A stretch of DNA of 64,000 bases from Gnetum montanum (taxonomy: Eukaryota > Streptophyta > Gnetopsida > Gnetales > Gnetaceae), in contig MNCI01028834.1 of the NCBI GenBank assembly GCA_015680685.1, forward strand, positions 249,555-313,554. The letters run 5' to 3'. A model generated the notes under the pieces. It was given only the letters and a program-made list of their open reading frames with translations. It had not been told where the DNA came from and did no database searches. Positions 1 to 12,131 of this stretch are shown piece by piece. Each line of letters opens with the position of its first letter. The first letter of the stretch is position 1. A program made the position numbers and the translations under genes.

Positions 1-1573
1 CCCAGTGGAGGAAAACTCCCGTAGGGTCATTTGTGCCAATGCCAAGGTGTCTGTGTCATCGTGGAGACCACTCCTATCAATAAAAAACCTAGTAACACAA
101 AAAAATGCATATATACACTATTAATACCTATGTCTAGTGTAGCATGGATCACACAAAGATAAAATACCTTCGTAGAACTCACCCGCCAGCATAGTAAATG
201 ATTCTATGTGGGTTTTGAAAGTAGGTGTCCATGTGATGGGCAACAAACAATGTGTTGTATAAGTGATAACACTTATACTCAGGCATTTCCCAAATCCAAC
301 CTAAGCATCTTAGGCTTTTTGGATGTTCGTTGGAACCTTCTCTCTGCTCTCCCCTAATTGACCCATCAGTCAAAAATTTCAGAATACCTTGATTTTCCTG
401 GGGCAACAAGGTTGCTGTGATTGTAGCTACTGTCTCCATTGATAAGTGTGACCAAACAATCACACTAAAATGCTAAAGGAGGAAATGAAGGAAGTCTCAT
501 GCACCCTCATAGAACCAGACCACTTGTTGCTCCACACGTGCATGGGAAGGAGGAACATTGGCCACCAGTTCGCTAAGGCAACACAGGACTCCTAGAATTT
601 CCAGGATAATCAAAATGGGTTTCAACATGACGTTGCACAACGAAGAACCAAACATTAGCGCTATGTATGACCGAAGTTTACACGTAGCGTAGCATAACTC
701 TCTCATTATGTATAGCATAGCATGGCATTTTCATTGCATGAAGTGTAGTAAGATTTCACAGTCACAAAAAATTTAAAGAAAAATAATTTTAAGAAAACAT
801 GAGCAAACAACAACAAAACAAGCCTCATAGCGTAGCATGGCCTTCAAAACTCACACAATGTAACAACACTTAGATGACATGTAATGTAGTAAATGAACAA
901 GAGTAGGTAGATGTGCAATAATACAATGATGTAATCAACGCATTACTACAATAAGCATGGCAACATGGCAAGCTTTACAAATTTAGCAATGTAGCGGTAT
1001 TGCAGATTCAACAGCGTAACAATATGACAAATCTACAAGACCTTACAACATACTGGCATACTGCGATAAAAATGTTAAAAAGTAGAGAAAAGTAAAAATT
1101 CACTATGCTATAACCATGCTTCTACCGTACAAAATAACTCATGTTGTACTACATTAAACATGTGTCTTATTTTTCAATTCGTGTAGATGGCCAAACCCTC
1201 CTAAGGGTAGTGTGCTATGCTAGCCATGCGCTAAGCTATCTAGACTCACCCAAATCGCTGTGACAAGGCAGTCACAAAAATGGTGGCTGAGGTGATACCA
1301 CATGCAGCTATAGCGTAATGTCCATACAGTCGCTATGGCCAACCAGCAACAATGGCAGCATAGTGGCCAAAACGGTGATCAAAATTAGTGATAGCAAAAG
1401 ATTCGGATTCCAACAATAACGATTGGTGAAGTCAAAGGTGGCACGACAACTTACCGAGTAGACGGAGTCTCCTCCCACACTTCAACGTGTGCCTAGGTTA
1501 GGTGCCCCAAAGTATCCTTGAATTCATCCACCATAGCCAACCCTCCATGCTTACGTTTTCTTTTAGGTGCTAT
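1..1573 (-). pseudogene. Antisense spliced gene of copy A, exons 1-3 (exon 3 cut by window edge)
   Basis: The gene runs opposite to pol. Inferred exons on the - strand are 1573-1455, 632-183 and 88-1. Exon 1 opens with a basic, NLS-like run (APKRKRK); its start is ATA where copy B has ATG. The donor after exon 1 is GTAAGT and the donor after exon 2 is GTGAGT; exon 3 follows a TTACTAG acceptor. Both junctions fall at phase 2 and give open reading across the splice. Exon 2 starts with KPILIILEILG and contains GILKFLTDG and LYNTLFVAHHMD, all conserved in B at 31.7-32.1 kb. The exon 2 acceptor is AA here but AG in B. There are one in-frame stop in exon 1 and two in exon 2, readable as decayed CAG or CGA codons. 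I do not recognise the protein family with certainty. Confidence 0.72.
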
Positions 1574-1705
1574 TGCCTCACTTGCAAATGTTGTTGCCTA
1601 CTACGCTACATTATTTTGATTTCTCTCAGCACGATCGCGCTATGCTCTAGATGTGGGCTCTACGCTTTGACAATGAAAATGATAATTTTACCAGGGGTAA
1701 AGCCC

Positions 1706-1713
1706 TATTTATA
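1706..1713 (-). promoter_or_regulatory. TATA box of the antisense gene, copy A
   Basis: TATAAATA on the - strand lies about 133 bp upstream of the exon 1 start. Copy B has the same box at 135 bp. The flanks (a CCCCTGGTAAA run just downstream) are also shared, so this is a conserved promoter and not a chance AT stretch. Confidence 0.65.
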
Positions 1714-1895
1714 GTCAACACCATGAAAAAAATTTGTCATTTTCGCATCCCAAGTGATGTGGGATGCCTTGTGTAGCGTAGTACTTTCATGTCATAAACT
1801 TGCGATAATGTAGCATTCTTGTTTGCAAATAGGTGGGCCCAACCAAAAATTTTTTCCTGCCTTAAATTAGCAACCTACTTGTACAAAACCTATGC

Positions 1896-2190
1896 ACCAT
1901 GGTTTGTAAAGACCTTAAACTAGTGAAATTTTACAAAGTCTACTTATTAATGGTCTTCAAAGACCTTAAAATAGTAGCCTCTATAATGCCAACCTATTAA
2001 CGGTCTGCAAAGACCTTAAACTAGTAACCTTGTCCACCAACCTGTTAATGGTCTGCAAAGACCTTAAATTAGTAACTTTACCTTTACAACCTGTTAATGG
2101 TCTAGCACAACCTTAAACTAGTAGAGCTAATGTCAATTGCATGTTTGAATCCACTCACGGTTTGCCAAGACCTTAAACTAGTAACTTGCG
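1896..2190 (+). repeat. Hairpin-repeat array before RT, copy A (about 6 units)
   Basis: Units read GGTCTGCAAAGACC followed by TTAAACTAGTAAC, spaced roughly 40-60 bp. The GGTC and GACC halves pair around a 6-nt loop. The array sits between the antisense gene's promoter and pol. The same orientation relative to pol is kept in B and C. Confidence 0.85.
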
Positions 2191-2304
2191 AACTTGGCCA
2201 AATAAACAATCATTGCATGTTTCATTATTGCTTTGCAAATATTTACTATTATGTGCTATAACTACAAATAGGTATCACTTGACTAGGCTTCTTCTTATTA
2301 TGGT

Positions 2305-2306
2305 AG
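2305..2306 (+). other. Putative splice acceptor upstream of RT, copy A
   Basis: A pyrimidine-rich stretch ending TTATTATGGTAG is followed by GTTGAACAAG and, 10 bp later, the first ATG of the pol frame. Equivalent acceptors precede RT in B (TTTTGGCAG, then GTTGAGCAA) and C (TTATATGTAG, then GATCAAAG). In Ogre-type Tat elements an intron between protease and RT is spliced out, so these may be its acceptor. Inferred. Confidence 0.5.
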
Positions 2307-2316
2307 GTTGAACAAG

Positions 2317-5300
2317 ATGACCATGCAGCATGATCTACACTTACTTTTAACCTTGATAGGTCCTCATGGAAAGCTTGCAAGATATCCGAACTTAGAGTTG
2401 ATAGATAGGAATTCATTTACTAATAACATCGTAGCATCCCTGAAAACATCCCTAGATTAGCCTGAACATTTGGTCTAAGACTTAGACTTAGAGGCCAAGG
2501 ATGTGACCAAGGCCCCTCTCATTGAAGCACCAGTAACGACATCCAGGGGGGAAATAAAAACACTAAAACTAAGTTCCCTCCTAGATCAACAAATGCAAAA
2601 AGATGTATCCAGAGTCCTTCAAGATAACATCAAAGTATTTGCATGGTCCTACAATGACATGCCATGCTTAGACCCACGACTAATACAACATAACATTGTA
2701 TTGGACCCACATGTCAAACCGGTTAAACAAAAGGCTCGAAAAATGAAACCAAAACTCGCATTAGTCATACGTGATGAAATCACTAAGCTATACCAAGCAG
2801 GCTTCATTCATGCAGTTGATTACTTAGTGTCAAAAATTATTGTGGTATTTAAGAAAATAGGAAGAATAAGAATTTTTATAGACTTCTGTGATCTAAATAA
2901 AGCAAATATTAAAGATTAGTTCTCACTACCAAGTATCGATCAGCTTATCGACACTACAGTTGGTCATGCTTTACTATCCTTCATGGATGGGTTCTTGGGT
3001 TATAATCAAATTTGCATAAATCTAGAGCATCAGTTGACAACTATGTTTATGACCCCTTGGGGTACCTTCTGTTACACTATGATGCCCTTTGGTCTAAATA
3101 ATATTAGAGAAACCTATCAATGAGCCATGACCGACATATTTAGTGACTACCTTCTAGAGAGACTAAACGATTATGTGGATGACATAGCAGTCAAGTCTAA
3201 GATAACTATTGATCATACCACTGATTTAGATGTACTCCTGAAGCGTTTTCATAGCCATGACTTATGTATTAATCCAAAGAAATGTGTTTTTGACATAAAA
3301 ACTGGATGCATGCTAGGGTTTGTAGTATTGGAGGATAGAATATGAGTGGACCTTGACAAAGTTAAGACCATAGTTAACTTAGCAACCCCTACTAACCTTA
3401 AACAATTGCATGGGTTGCAAGGTATAATATAGTTCATCAGAAGGTTTATAGTAAGGTTGACTAACAAGTTACATCCCATGCAACACTTACTAAAGAAGGG
3501 GGTTAACTTTGAGTAGACAACACAGTGTCGACAAGCCTTCGATGACTTGAAGAAAGAGCTTTTATACCTTCCAACTATTTACCCACCACAGAGGGATAAG
3601 CCTTTCTACATCTACCTTGCTACTTTAGACACGTCTATCACAATGTTGTTATGCTAAAAATGAAAAGATAACTCTAAAACCCCAATCTATTACCTGAGCC
3701 ACACATTAATAGAATATGAAGCCAAATACAACGAAGTGGAAAGGAATTGTCTTGCCTTAGTGTTTGCGCTAAAAAAAGTGGAGACACTACCTATTCTATA
3801 GCCAAGTGAACATTATATGCAAAAGCAATGTGCTTCAGGCTATCATGAACAACTTATATAAAAGTAGCAAGATAGCCCGATGGAAAGTAATAACAGTGGA
3901 TTTTGATTTACACTATGTAGCCTAATCATCAACGGGTAGCTTGTAACCTCACCTGTTGATGATCAGGTGATCATAGAACTTGATTTCCTTGATAAAAATA
4001 TTAGCAGTATCAACCTTGTACCATCGCATTTCGAGATCATTTTGCATTTCGATGGTGCCTCAACCACGCGAGGTGGTAGTGCCACTATCGTCATTACATT
4101 CCCCTTGGGGGGCATGTAACCTTTTGCTTACCACTTCACGTTCCTTTGTACTAACAATGTAGCTGAGTATAGAGGACTCCTTAGGGGCCTCTTAGCATCC
4201 TAACAATTAAAAATTTGACATTTGGCAATCTGAGGTGACTCTCAACTTGTCGTTAATCAAATCACTAAAGTCTATGCCTATAAATCTTTGCACTTACAAA
4301 CTTATTGTGATTTGGCCAAAAACTTGTTGCAACAGTTAGAACACTGTAGTGACAGACATCTAGCATGTGCCATGTAGTGAGAATACCATAGTCAATGCCT
4401 TAGCTATGCTAGCATTAAATGTACCACCACACCTATTTACAACTCTACCTACTTCGATAAAAAAGTGCACAGACCCTATCATCCAAGTAGTACACATGGC
4501 CTTCGTAAGCGTTACCAATTCCGAAGAGTGGTATACTAACATGAAAGCCTACCTGTAGCATGGTGAACCCCCACATGGTTTGACATTCATCCAAAGGGAT
4601 GCAATCTGAAAGAGAGCATGGTAGTATGTCCTTGTAGGAGATAATACCTTGTGTAAACACTCCTTTGATGGAATATTGTTAACTTGCATTGGTGGGGAGG
4701 AGGCACAAAAAATGGTTAGCAAAGCTCATGAAGGACTATGTGGATGACACATAGCTCCCAAAGCCATGGTAGCTAAGATCATATGCCTAGGGTATTACTG
4801 GCCTTGCATGGAATGAGACTAGTTTGCTAAAGTCAAAACATATGACATGTACCAACATCACACAAATCTTATACATGTGTTACCTACTGAGTTGCACCCT
4901 ACGCAGATCACGTGTCCATTCCAATGATGGGGACTAGATATCATAGGACCCATAATAGCTAAGTCTTCCACAAGACATAGCTTTATCATTACTACCACCA
5001 AACACTTTACGAAGTGGGTAGAGGCTATCCCCCTTAGAAAAACTACATCTCAATAGGTTTTTCACTTCATCCATCGTAACAAGGTTTGATCTTCCCATGA
5101 ATATCGTGATGGAAAATGGGCCATAGTTTAGTGGTGCGGAAACCAAAACCTTTTATAGAAACCTTGGCATTAAGCAATCTTTTTCGTTGTCATATTAATC
5201 ACAAGATGATGGTCAAGTAGAAGCAACAAACAAGGCCATCATCAACTTGGTTAAAAGAATACTTAGTAACATCAAGAGACAATGGCATGAGCAAATCCTC

Positions 5301-5761
5301 TATGTTCTATGGGCCTACCATACGACATGTAGGACAACTATAGGTAAGATCCCCTATAGCCTAGTTTACAAATTTGAATTAGTCTTACATCTTGAATTGC
5401 AGGTACCATCACTGTTGATGATTCTTTCAAGAATTGTAAATAAAACCCAGAACAATGAGTGAGGATCATTGATCTTAACTCCCTAGAGGAAGAGCATGCA
5501 CAAACACTGGGTCAGATCGAATGGTATTAGGACAAGTAGCAACAAAAGCATCATGCAGACCTACATCGATGATCGATTAAAAAGGGGGACCTAGTCCTCA
5601 AAGCTATGCATGAACATGTAGATAAGTTTTTGGAAAATTGGGAAGGTCCATTCGTAGTCACAAAATCCTATGAGAATGGAGCCTTTAAGCTGGTAGACAG
5701 AGAGGGTAGAGAGTTTGCAAATCCTATGAACCACTTATACTTGAATTTGTACTACATCTAG
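2317..5761 (+). pseudogene. pol: Tat-type pol (RT, Ty3 RNase H, archaeal-type RNase H, integrase), copy A
   Basis: The frame opens at an ATG shortly after the splice acceptor. RT spans about 2.5-3.65 kb with the catalytic YVDD box (NDYVDDIAVKSK, near 3.17 kb). A Ty3-type RNase H follows at 3.69-3.93 kb (NEVERNCLALVFALKK). The second, archaeal-type RNase H lies at 4.0-4.35 kb. Integrase runs from about 4.7 kb, with a zinc-finger-like HEGLCG region and the core motif WGLDIIGPI near 4.93 kb. The second Cys pair of the zinc finger is lost (YDMYQ where B has CDTCQ). Many in-frame stops and frame changes show a dead gene. It would have made the proteins for reverse transcription and chromosomal insertion. 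Confidence 0.88.
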
Positions 5762-5774
5762 TGTAGAAGAAAGG

Positions 5775-6085
5775 TAAGCATCCACAGTCTGCTATGACTC
5801 TAAACTGGCATCCATAGTCTACCATGACTATAAACTAGCAGAGATAGTCTTCCTTGACTATAAACTAGCATAGAACATTCACTATGATGTTAAACTAGTA
5901 TAGATGGTCTGCTACAACCTTAAATTGGCCCACTCATAATCTGCTACGATGATAAACTAGCATAGTGGTCTGTAGGACCTTAAACTAGCATAGTGGTCTT
6001 CTAGGACATTAAACTAGCACATTGTGGTCTGCTAGGATCTTAAACTAGTACATCATATGGTCTACCAAGATCTTAAATTGGGTTC
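5775..6085 (+). repeat. Hairpin-repeat array after integrase, copy A (about 10 units)
   Basis: About ten units of 27-33 bp follow the integrase stop. The first three have stem AGTC/GACT around a 6-nt loop, later ones GGTC/GACC or GGTC/GATC (a G-U pair). Each is followed by TAAACTAGCA or TTAAACTAG. The stem changes are compensatory. Confidence 0.85.
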
Positions 6086-6159
6086 ATGACATAAAATTCC
6101 CAACTCACATCCATGACCATTCAAACATGTGAGTGTGTATAGTGCCCATGCAGGGTGGA

Positions 6160-7055
6160 GGGTTGTAGTTCCAGAACATAATTCATGATGACAAGAAAGC
6201 ACTCTCTAAAATGAATGCAATGCCACTACCCGTGGCATCTTCCTAATCCTTTGAAGATTTCGTCAGACATCTTGCTAACCTTCCAGAGCTACCACTACCA
6301 TGGCTCATTGCCCTGGCAGTAGCTTCCAATGTCAACATCTGCTGCTAGAGCCCTAGCACTATTGTTGCGCAACCAGAAAGTTGCTACCCTCTAGCCTCTG
6401 CCATTGTCTAAGCTCAAAAGATGTTCAGTTGTTGGGCCTTTCACCTTATAGCTAAACTGCATGATTTTTCCTTGGGTGGTGACTCCTAAGCACTCGCATC
6501 ACCACATCTCCTAGCCCCCTCGGTACTGGCCCCTTCAGTCTACTACTACCAGAGCCACTATTCACCTTCCTGCTTTAGATGTAGCATGTCTCAGCAAAAG
6601 TTCCTATTACTTTAGTGATGTCTAAAGCAAGTAAGACCTTTCCCTAACTGCATTTCATGGTTACAATTCTCTAGTGTACTTTTTATTGCATTTGCAAGAT
6701 ATGGGCTGAGATGGAGTCGGTCAGAGATGCGTATTGCCAGGAGGACATGACACCACATCATTTCAAGGTGACCACTTTGACTAGCTTAGCTACTTGGGAG
6801 TGCACATCCTGCCCTTTCTCTTAACCTTCGTCATCTCGTTTCTTACACAAGTAGTTTCCCTTTTTACATCTCTTTTACAAGATTTCTCAATACATGTAGA
6901 GCCCTCCCATATGCTCAACCGCAAAGTCCATGATGCGCATAATGCAACTCACTACATGGAAAGCATCTGTAAGTAGGTCAATACCCCACATGGATGTAGC
7001 ACAACTCATCCTAGGGAGGAAACACCTGTCCTACAACAACAAGGTTGTTTGTAAA
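6160..7055 (-). pseudogene. Second antisense ORF in the 3' tail, copy A
   Basis: The reverse complement matches 25.04-26.04 kb of element B. Shared protein features on the - strand include a MSCATSMWG start region, a segment ending FAVEHMGGL and, near the end, SGIAFILES. A TTGTAG acceptor-like site precedes the first block, where B has TTGCAG. Stops and indels show decay. Published Tat elements such as Retand and Grande carry antisense ORFs in this place, between integrase and the 3' LTR. I cannot assign a function. Element C lacks this whole tail. Confidence 0.55.
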
Positions 7056-7453
7056 TGAATATGACTAAACAACAAAAAAAAAGTGCAAAAGCATAACATA
7101 GATTGAAAAAAGAAGAAAAAGAGAGCTTGAAAAAAAAGAGAAAAAGAGTGTGTGCCTAAAGCAAATGGTGCACTAGCTATTTCATAGTGACCCTCTCCAA
7201 GAATTCCGATGAGAGGTTAGAGGCTAGTAAAAGAAAAGGTGTCCACATGAGCCAATTCCCTCAAAAACACTCTGACAAGGGGCCCTACTATGTTTCATCT
7301 TACCTTTTCCCATTTCCCCTACACAACTATCTTGTTACTTCCAAGCATAGAAAATTCACATTTGAGCAACCACAAGAGAGAAATGTTGGCAACTTATCCT
7401 TCATGGTGTTTCATATTCTTTGTGAACGTCTATCGGGCAGATCCTTGAGACAT

Positions 7454-7470
7454 AGAAAAAGAGGGGCTAG
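7454..7470 (+). other. Polypurine tract, copy A
   Basis: AGAAAAAGAGGGGCTAG directly precedes the LTR start TGAAAC. It is the plus-strand primer site and matches AAAGAGGGACTAA in B and AAAGAGGGACCAT in C, which fixes the LTR boundary and the element's orientation. Confidence 0.8.
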
Positions 7471-9329
7471 TGAAACATCATGACAATTCAGTAGGAAAAT
7501 GTAGGCACTAAGGTTGGATTTTCCAGTCTGGCAAGTTTTCTATCTCTAGAGTTGATAGGCCCGATGGACTCTCTGGCCTACTCAATTAGACAATTGACCT
7601 GGCTGACAGCCTACCCAAAAGCTATGCTAGGAGTTGCTGAAAGTGTTTGGGATGAGCAAAATAGTTTGGCAAGTTTTCTAGTGAAGAAGTATACTACGCT
7701 ATGCTAGACCATGCAGCTAAGTAATCCTTGAAAGAAAATTGCTCAAGCATCTAAGTGCAAATTGATAGAATGATTGCAAAACAAGTTAAGATTTAGTCAA
7801 CGCAAGCTGCTACGCTATGCTATGCTATGTAGCGTAGCACAATGTAGCAAAGGCAAAGCATAAAGTCCCATCTTACCTAGTGATAACAACAAGAAAGTTG
7901 CACTTGAAAACACTTCAGCCTCAAAAACTAGTTGCCTCACTTAGCCCCCAGGACTTGAGCAAATATTCATGCTAGAAAATGTAAGATTGAACAAAGAAGC
8001 AGGATACGCTAGCTACTACGCTATGCTACGCTACATAGCGTAACACAACATAGCAACAATGAAAAAGCAACAAAAGTATTTCAAACATGAGTTTAGTGAG
8101 TTCAAAGGCTTCCTAACATAAAGGACAAAAGTTGTAGTTTTTCGCATGACTAAGCCTCAGACAAATGCTTTCCAGTTCCAACACAAATTTTGGTTAAAAC
8201 AAGTGCTATGCTATGCTACGCTATGTAACGTAGCACAGTGTAGCAAGCAGCCACTTATGCTACGCCAATGTACTCGACAACGTGAGTAATGCAACACTAG
8301 TATGGAAGCATCAAGACATCTTCGAGTAACTCTAGAACTTGTTGATAGCAATCTTCCTCACTTTGGCATCTTCTTGGTAGAATTAGCAATTTTACTCCAT
8401 GTTGCACACCCCTTGGTCACCTCCCAAAACATTGTTCCTATGCTTGACCTTGCTCATAAGGGTAGGAGAGACATAGTCCTAGAGCATAGGCTTCATTTTG
8501 CTTATGTTTTTAGCACACTGGATCTCAACACATGTAGTTCTGGTAGTATAGTAACAGTGTAACAACGTTTACCTCCAACATTGCACAACTACATAGTACG
8601 GACAAGTTAGCACATTGTGGGGTCCAAGATACATGGCATCCAGACCACATTTCTCGCCTACTCCTAGCCCTATAAATACCCCAGCAAACAATGCTCAAAG
8701 GGTTGGCTTTTTTTTTTACATTGGTAAGAGTAGTTGGCTTGTTGGCTTTTCGCATTGGCTGGTTGGCTTCTTGGAAAATATAGTTGGATTTTTGGTGTAG
8801 TTGGCTTTTAGAAAGCATATTTGGCATTTTTCCTAAGCATTCTAGTTACCTTTGAGTTTTCTGGTTGACTCTAAACATCCCTATGTGAGTCAAGCATTTT
8901 GACATATTAGCAAATAGATCAGGAAGTAGAATAACTATGACTATACCACTCAGTGTAAGCAGTGTCTCTCCAACGTTTGATAACCTATTGTACATTTTTC
9001 AAGCAAGGCAAAGAATCAAATCCGCAACCTTGGGGTGGTGCATTTTCTTACCCAAGTTTGTTCTACTATTCCTTACTATTATTGTTGTTTTGCACTATTT
9101 TCCTCCATTCTATATTTATTGATCATCAATTTACCTCACGTGTCTCATTGCCAAAACAATGTTTATGTAAGGTTAAGATACACTGATTAAGTCCCTGTCT
9201 AATCAACCAGACCGTTTAGGGCACCTTACTTCTATTTTTCTCCAGCATGGCCCTTGCATGGATTTAGGGTTAAACTATTCACCCAGCAACCTCTCAGTGT
9301 TCCAACCACCGACGTTTTCGGTTGCTACA
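7471..9329 (+). mobile_element. 3' LTR of copy A
   Basis: Starts TGAAAC and ends GCTACA. Its reverse complement aligns along its length with 23007-24746 and 42849-44653. It contains TATAAATA at 8671-8678, several imperfect palindromes built from TAGCGTAGCA (around 7.8, 8.0 and 8.2 kb) and unique-looking DNA after 9329. Confidence 0.88.
8671..8678 (+). promoter_or_regulatory. LTR TATA box, copy A
   Basis: CCTATAAATACCCC is preserved at the matching place in both LTRs of B (- strand, 23681-23688 and 43522-43529). It is the expected start region of the element's genomic RNA. Confidence 0.7.
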
Positions 9330-12131
9330 CTTAATGTCAAATGTTACATATATTTGACGTTTGCTACATTATTGTCTTATGCCTAATGTCTAATATAACA
9401 CATATTTGATGTTTTCCATGGAATCTGGGAATGGGATATCATACTAACTATTAATAAATATTTAAAAATAAAGATAAAATGTATTAAAAAAATAAAATAA
9501 TACAAAATAAATTTTACTTACCTAATCTATTTACTATCCTTGTAGTTTCTAATCTTAAAATTTCTTCTTCTAGCTTATAATCTTCGAAGATACCAAATCA
9601 CCACCATTAGCTTCTTAGAGGCTTATTCATCATCATGTGTTATGGTAACATACTTTTAGATTTTTTCTATTCCACATTCAAGATTTCTATGAGTTGATCA
9701 CCTGTTAAAAATAACAATGCTACCTAGTATGGAAGAATTAGTAACATCCTCCTCCAATAAGAAGGTAACATCTAAGGATCCTCCAAAACTAGAAGGTAGG
9801 GTCATGATAATGTTGAAAATATATTAGCATAAAGGAGGGAAGAAGTCCTCCTCACTTAACATTTTTCTCTCTTCATAGGAATCATTAGACAATAACTCTA
9901 TGAAACATCTCAATGTTTCATAATAGAAATTATAATTCATAAAATTTTTTATCTACTTACCATCAATCAACTCTACATTATCTAGCTTCTTGGAGACCTC
10001 TTCTATCAAAATAGCCTAATCATATATCGCTCGCCTAGTCATAGCATTGTAGATCATGGTAAGGTGTTGAGAAACTTGATGTACCTCTACCTCATCTTCC
10101 CATAGAAGATCCTCTCTAGGTATAGATGGTAGATCAAAATCAAATTCTATTTCTCATAATACAACATGTTTTTCTTCTTTAATCACCACCTGGTTTCTAA
10201 CCCTATGGTACTCTATGAAGGATAATTCACTACTATCATCAATAATAATACCCTTGTTAGATAACCCAAACTAGTTCCATAAGGAGTTCATATTGCACTG
10301 TAACATCACCTTCTTATTATTTTCTTGGATTACAAAAAATCTCTACTAGCTAGAATATCACCTAATGATGGTAATTACATTGGTAGATAAAATGTTAGGT
10401 GATCTCAAAGTAAAGAGAGGAATCAACTCTACCTAGTCAAAGATATGAAGATATTTTCTTTCTTCTCTAGTCATCAATCACTACTTGTTGGATGAAGTCA
10501 TATGAATGTTGTCTTGAAGAGATCTCTCCTTACCATTCCTCAGCTATATGTACAACACCTCCAAAGTATTGATTTTATTGGTATGCATAACACAACATAA
10601 ATGTAGATACTATATTTAGGTATGTAAGCTTACATTTTAAGCTCAAATTGATCCTAGAGGTCTTTGTCCACCCTAGCTTCAAACCCAAGTTCTTCAAGTC
10701 ATGCAAAGGATTGACCAACCCAACCTTTTTAAGCAAAACATACTATTGCATGATTGATGTTATTATGGAATTTCTACAGAATAAGAATCCACTAGTTATC
10801 TATTGAAGAAATCTCTTAGAGTAGCATTTCTAGCTTCTCTAGATAGAAGTCCATCTTATCTAGATTCTCAAATTTGAAAAGAGTTAAGTCATGTTACATT
10901 AGCAATTTTTGAACTTAGCACATATTATTTAGGATTAGAAAATGGAAAATAATGGTGAAAAATATTAGTTTACTTGGAAATCATGATGTGAATGCTAGCC
11001 GATCTATAAAAATATCAAGTTGTTGAGTATCCAACAACAAATTATCATTAGATTTCAATCTCTTATAGGGTGAGTTACTTCAAATCTGATTCAACACTTT
11101 CTAATGGATCTCTATTGAGATTTATTAGCATTAATGATGACATTAGTGTATGTGCTGTCTTGGATCACACTACTCAAGAAGCATGGTTTAATCATAGGAT
11201 TGATACCCTCTATTGTATGTGACATCATCCTAAACAACAACAGGGTCTAGATTAGTTCATGAAAGTGCTCCACATAGAAATCTAAGAGGAGTTAAGCCCC
11301 AAGCCTTACCTAGATTGGATAGGGTGCATTGAGCTATTATTGCAAATAGAGATCACTCTAACACTTCTTTTCTTGCTAGTGGCTATGCTACTCATATCAA
11401 TAACTAGGAAGTTCACAGGATTAATTGCCATGAGATTCAACCTAATCTTATCTATATGAACAACATGAAAGTTGAAATGTTGGAGTTTAAAAATTCTTCC
11501 TCATAATTAAAAGATAAAATCAAAACTCAACAAAATATTTCAAATAGTAAAATTGTCTAATTACTAACTTACATATGAGTTATTCCTTGCCATGTTTCCA
11601 TAGTGATAAGAACATCAATGTTGAAAAATCATTAAGATGCACGTCAACATATACATCAATAACATTAATTATACTTGATCTAGGTTTACAAATACTATTT
11701 GTAAAGCATGAACTAAACAACACACCTAGAATCAAATGACATATATCCCAAAACTTTCATAGCCTAATTTGCCTCTTTCTAAGTATCAAAATGACTAGAT
11801 GCAAGTAACGCTAATAGGTGATGCAATGATACTCACCTAGCATTAGTGTTAACTACCTTAACCTTAGTATAAGTTTCAAATACCAAGTCATAAAAACTAA
11901 GATGCATTAACATATCCACAAACTTAGCTACAACATAAAATTTCTTGATCAATGTACCTAGTGTGAATCCTAGATGGTAAAATTGTGCATCTCTAAAACT
12001 CAAGATTTTGATATTCAAATCTTATACATGAACAATACTTGTGTGACACTAGTGTCATGCTAATTATGTTGATGCTAACGTCAATGTGATGAACCCAATG
12101 TTCACATAATTCTAGTAATTATATATATATA
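9330..12131. other. AT-rich spacer between copy A and element C
   Basis: No LTR, RNA gene or intact ORF is seen. A two-copy degenerate tandem of about 60 bp (a TTAATGTC...ATATTTGA pattern) lies just after the LTR at 9330-9415. A decayed coding-like stretch on the - strand is listed separately. 10.95-12.1 kb shows only scattered short open frames. Confidence 0.6.
9640..10950 (-). pseudogene. Unidentified decayed coding-like stretch
   Basis: On the - strand several long stretches read as protein-like sequence interrupted mainly by TAG, which fits decayed CAG. Examples are LEELGFEARVDKDL near 10.68 kb and FDFDLPSIPREDLLWEDE near 10.1 kb. Acidic and Leu-rich segments suggest real past coding. 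It has no recognisable RT, integrase, gag or host-protein motif, and reading frame changes occur. It could be part of another transposon or an integrated plant pararetrovirus, but nothing visible decides this. Confidence 0.35.

Larger units (their letters stand above)
1..9329 (+). mobile_element. Copy A: Ty3/gypsy Tat-type LTR retrotransposon, 5' part outside the window
   Basis: In order on the + strand I see an opposite-strand gene (1-1573), a hairpin-repeat array, pol with RT, two RNase H domains and integrase (2317-5761), a second hairpin array, a 3' tail with another opposite-strand ORF, a polypurine tract and a 1.86 kb LTR. The reverse complement of this layout recurs at 23-36 kb (element B), so A and B are inverted copies of one family. 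The dual RNase H (Ty3 type followed by archaeal type) is the hallmark of the plant Tat lineage. All coding parts carry stops or frameshifts, so this copy is dead. The 5' LTR, gag and protease must lie left of the window. Confidence 0.88.

Noticed and set aside
8525-8827. 100-codon frame on the - strand in the LTR of copy A
   Set aside because: It spans the LTR promoter region, is not kept open in the LTRs of B, and has no domain.
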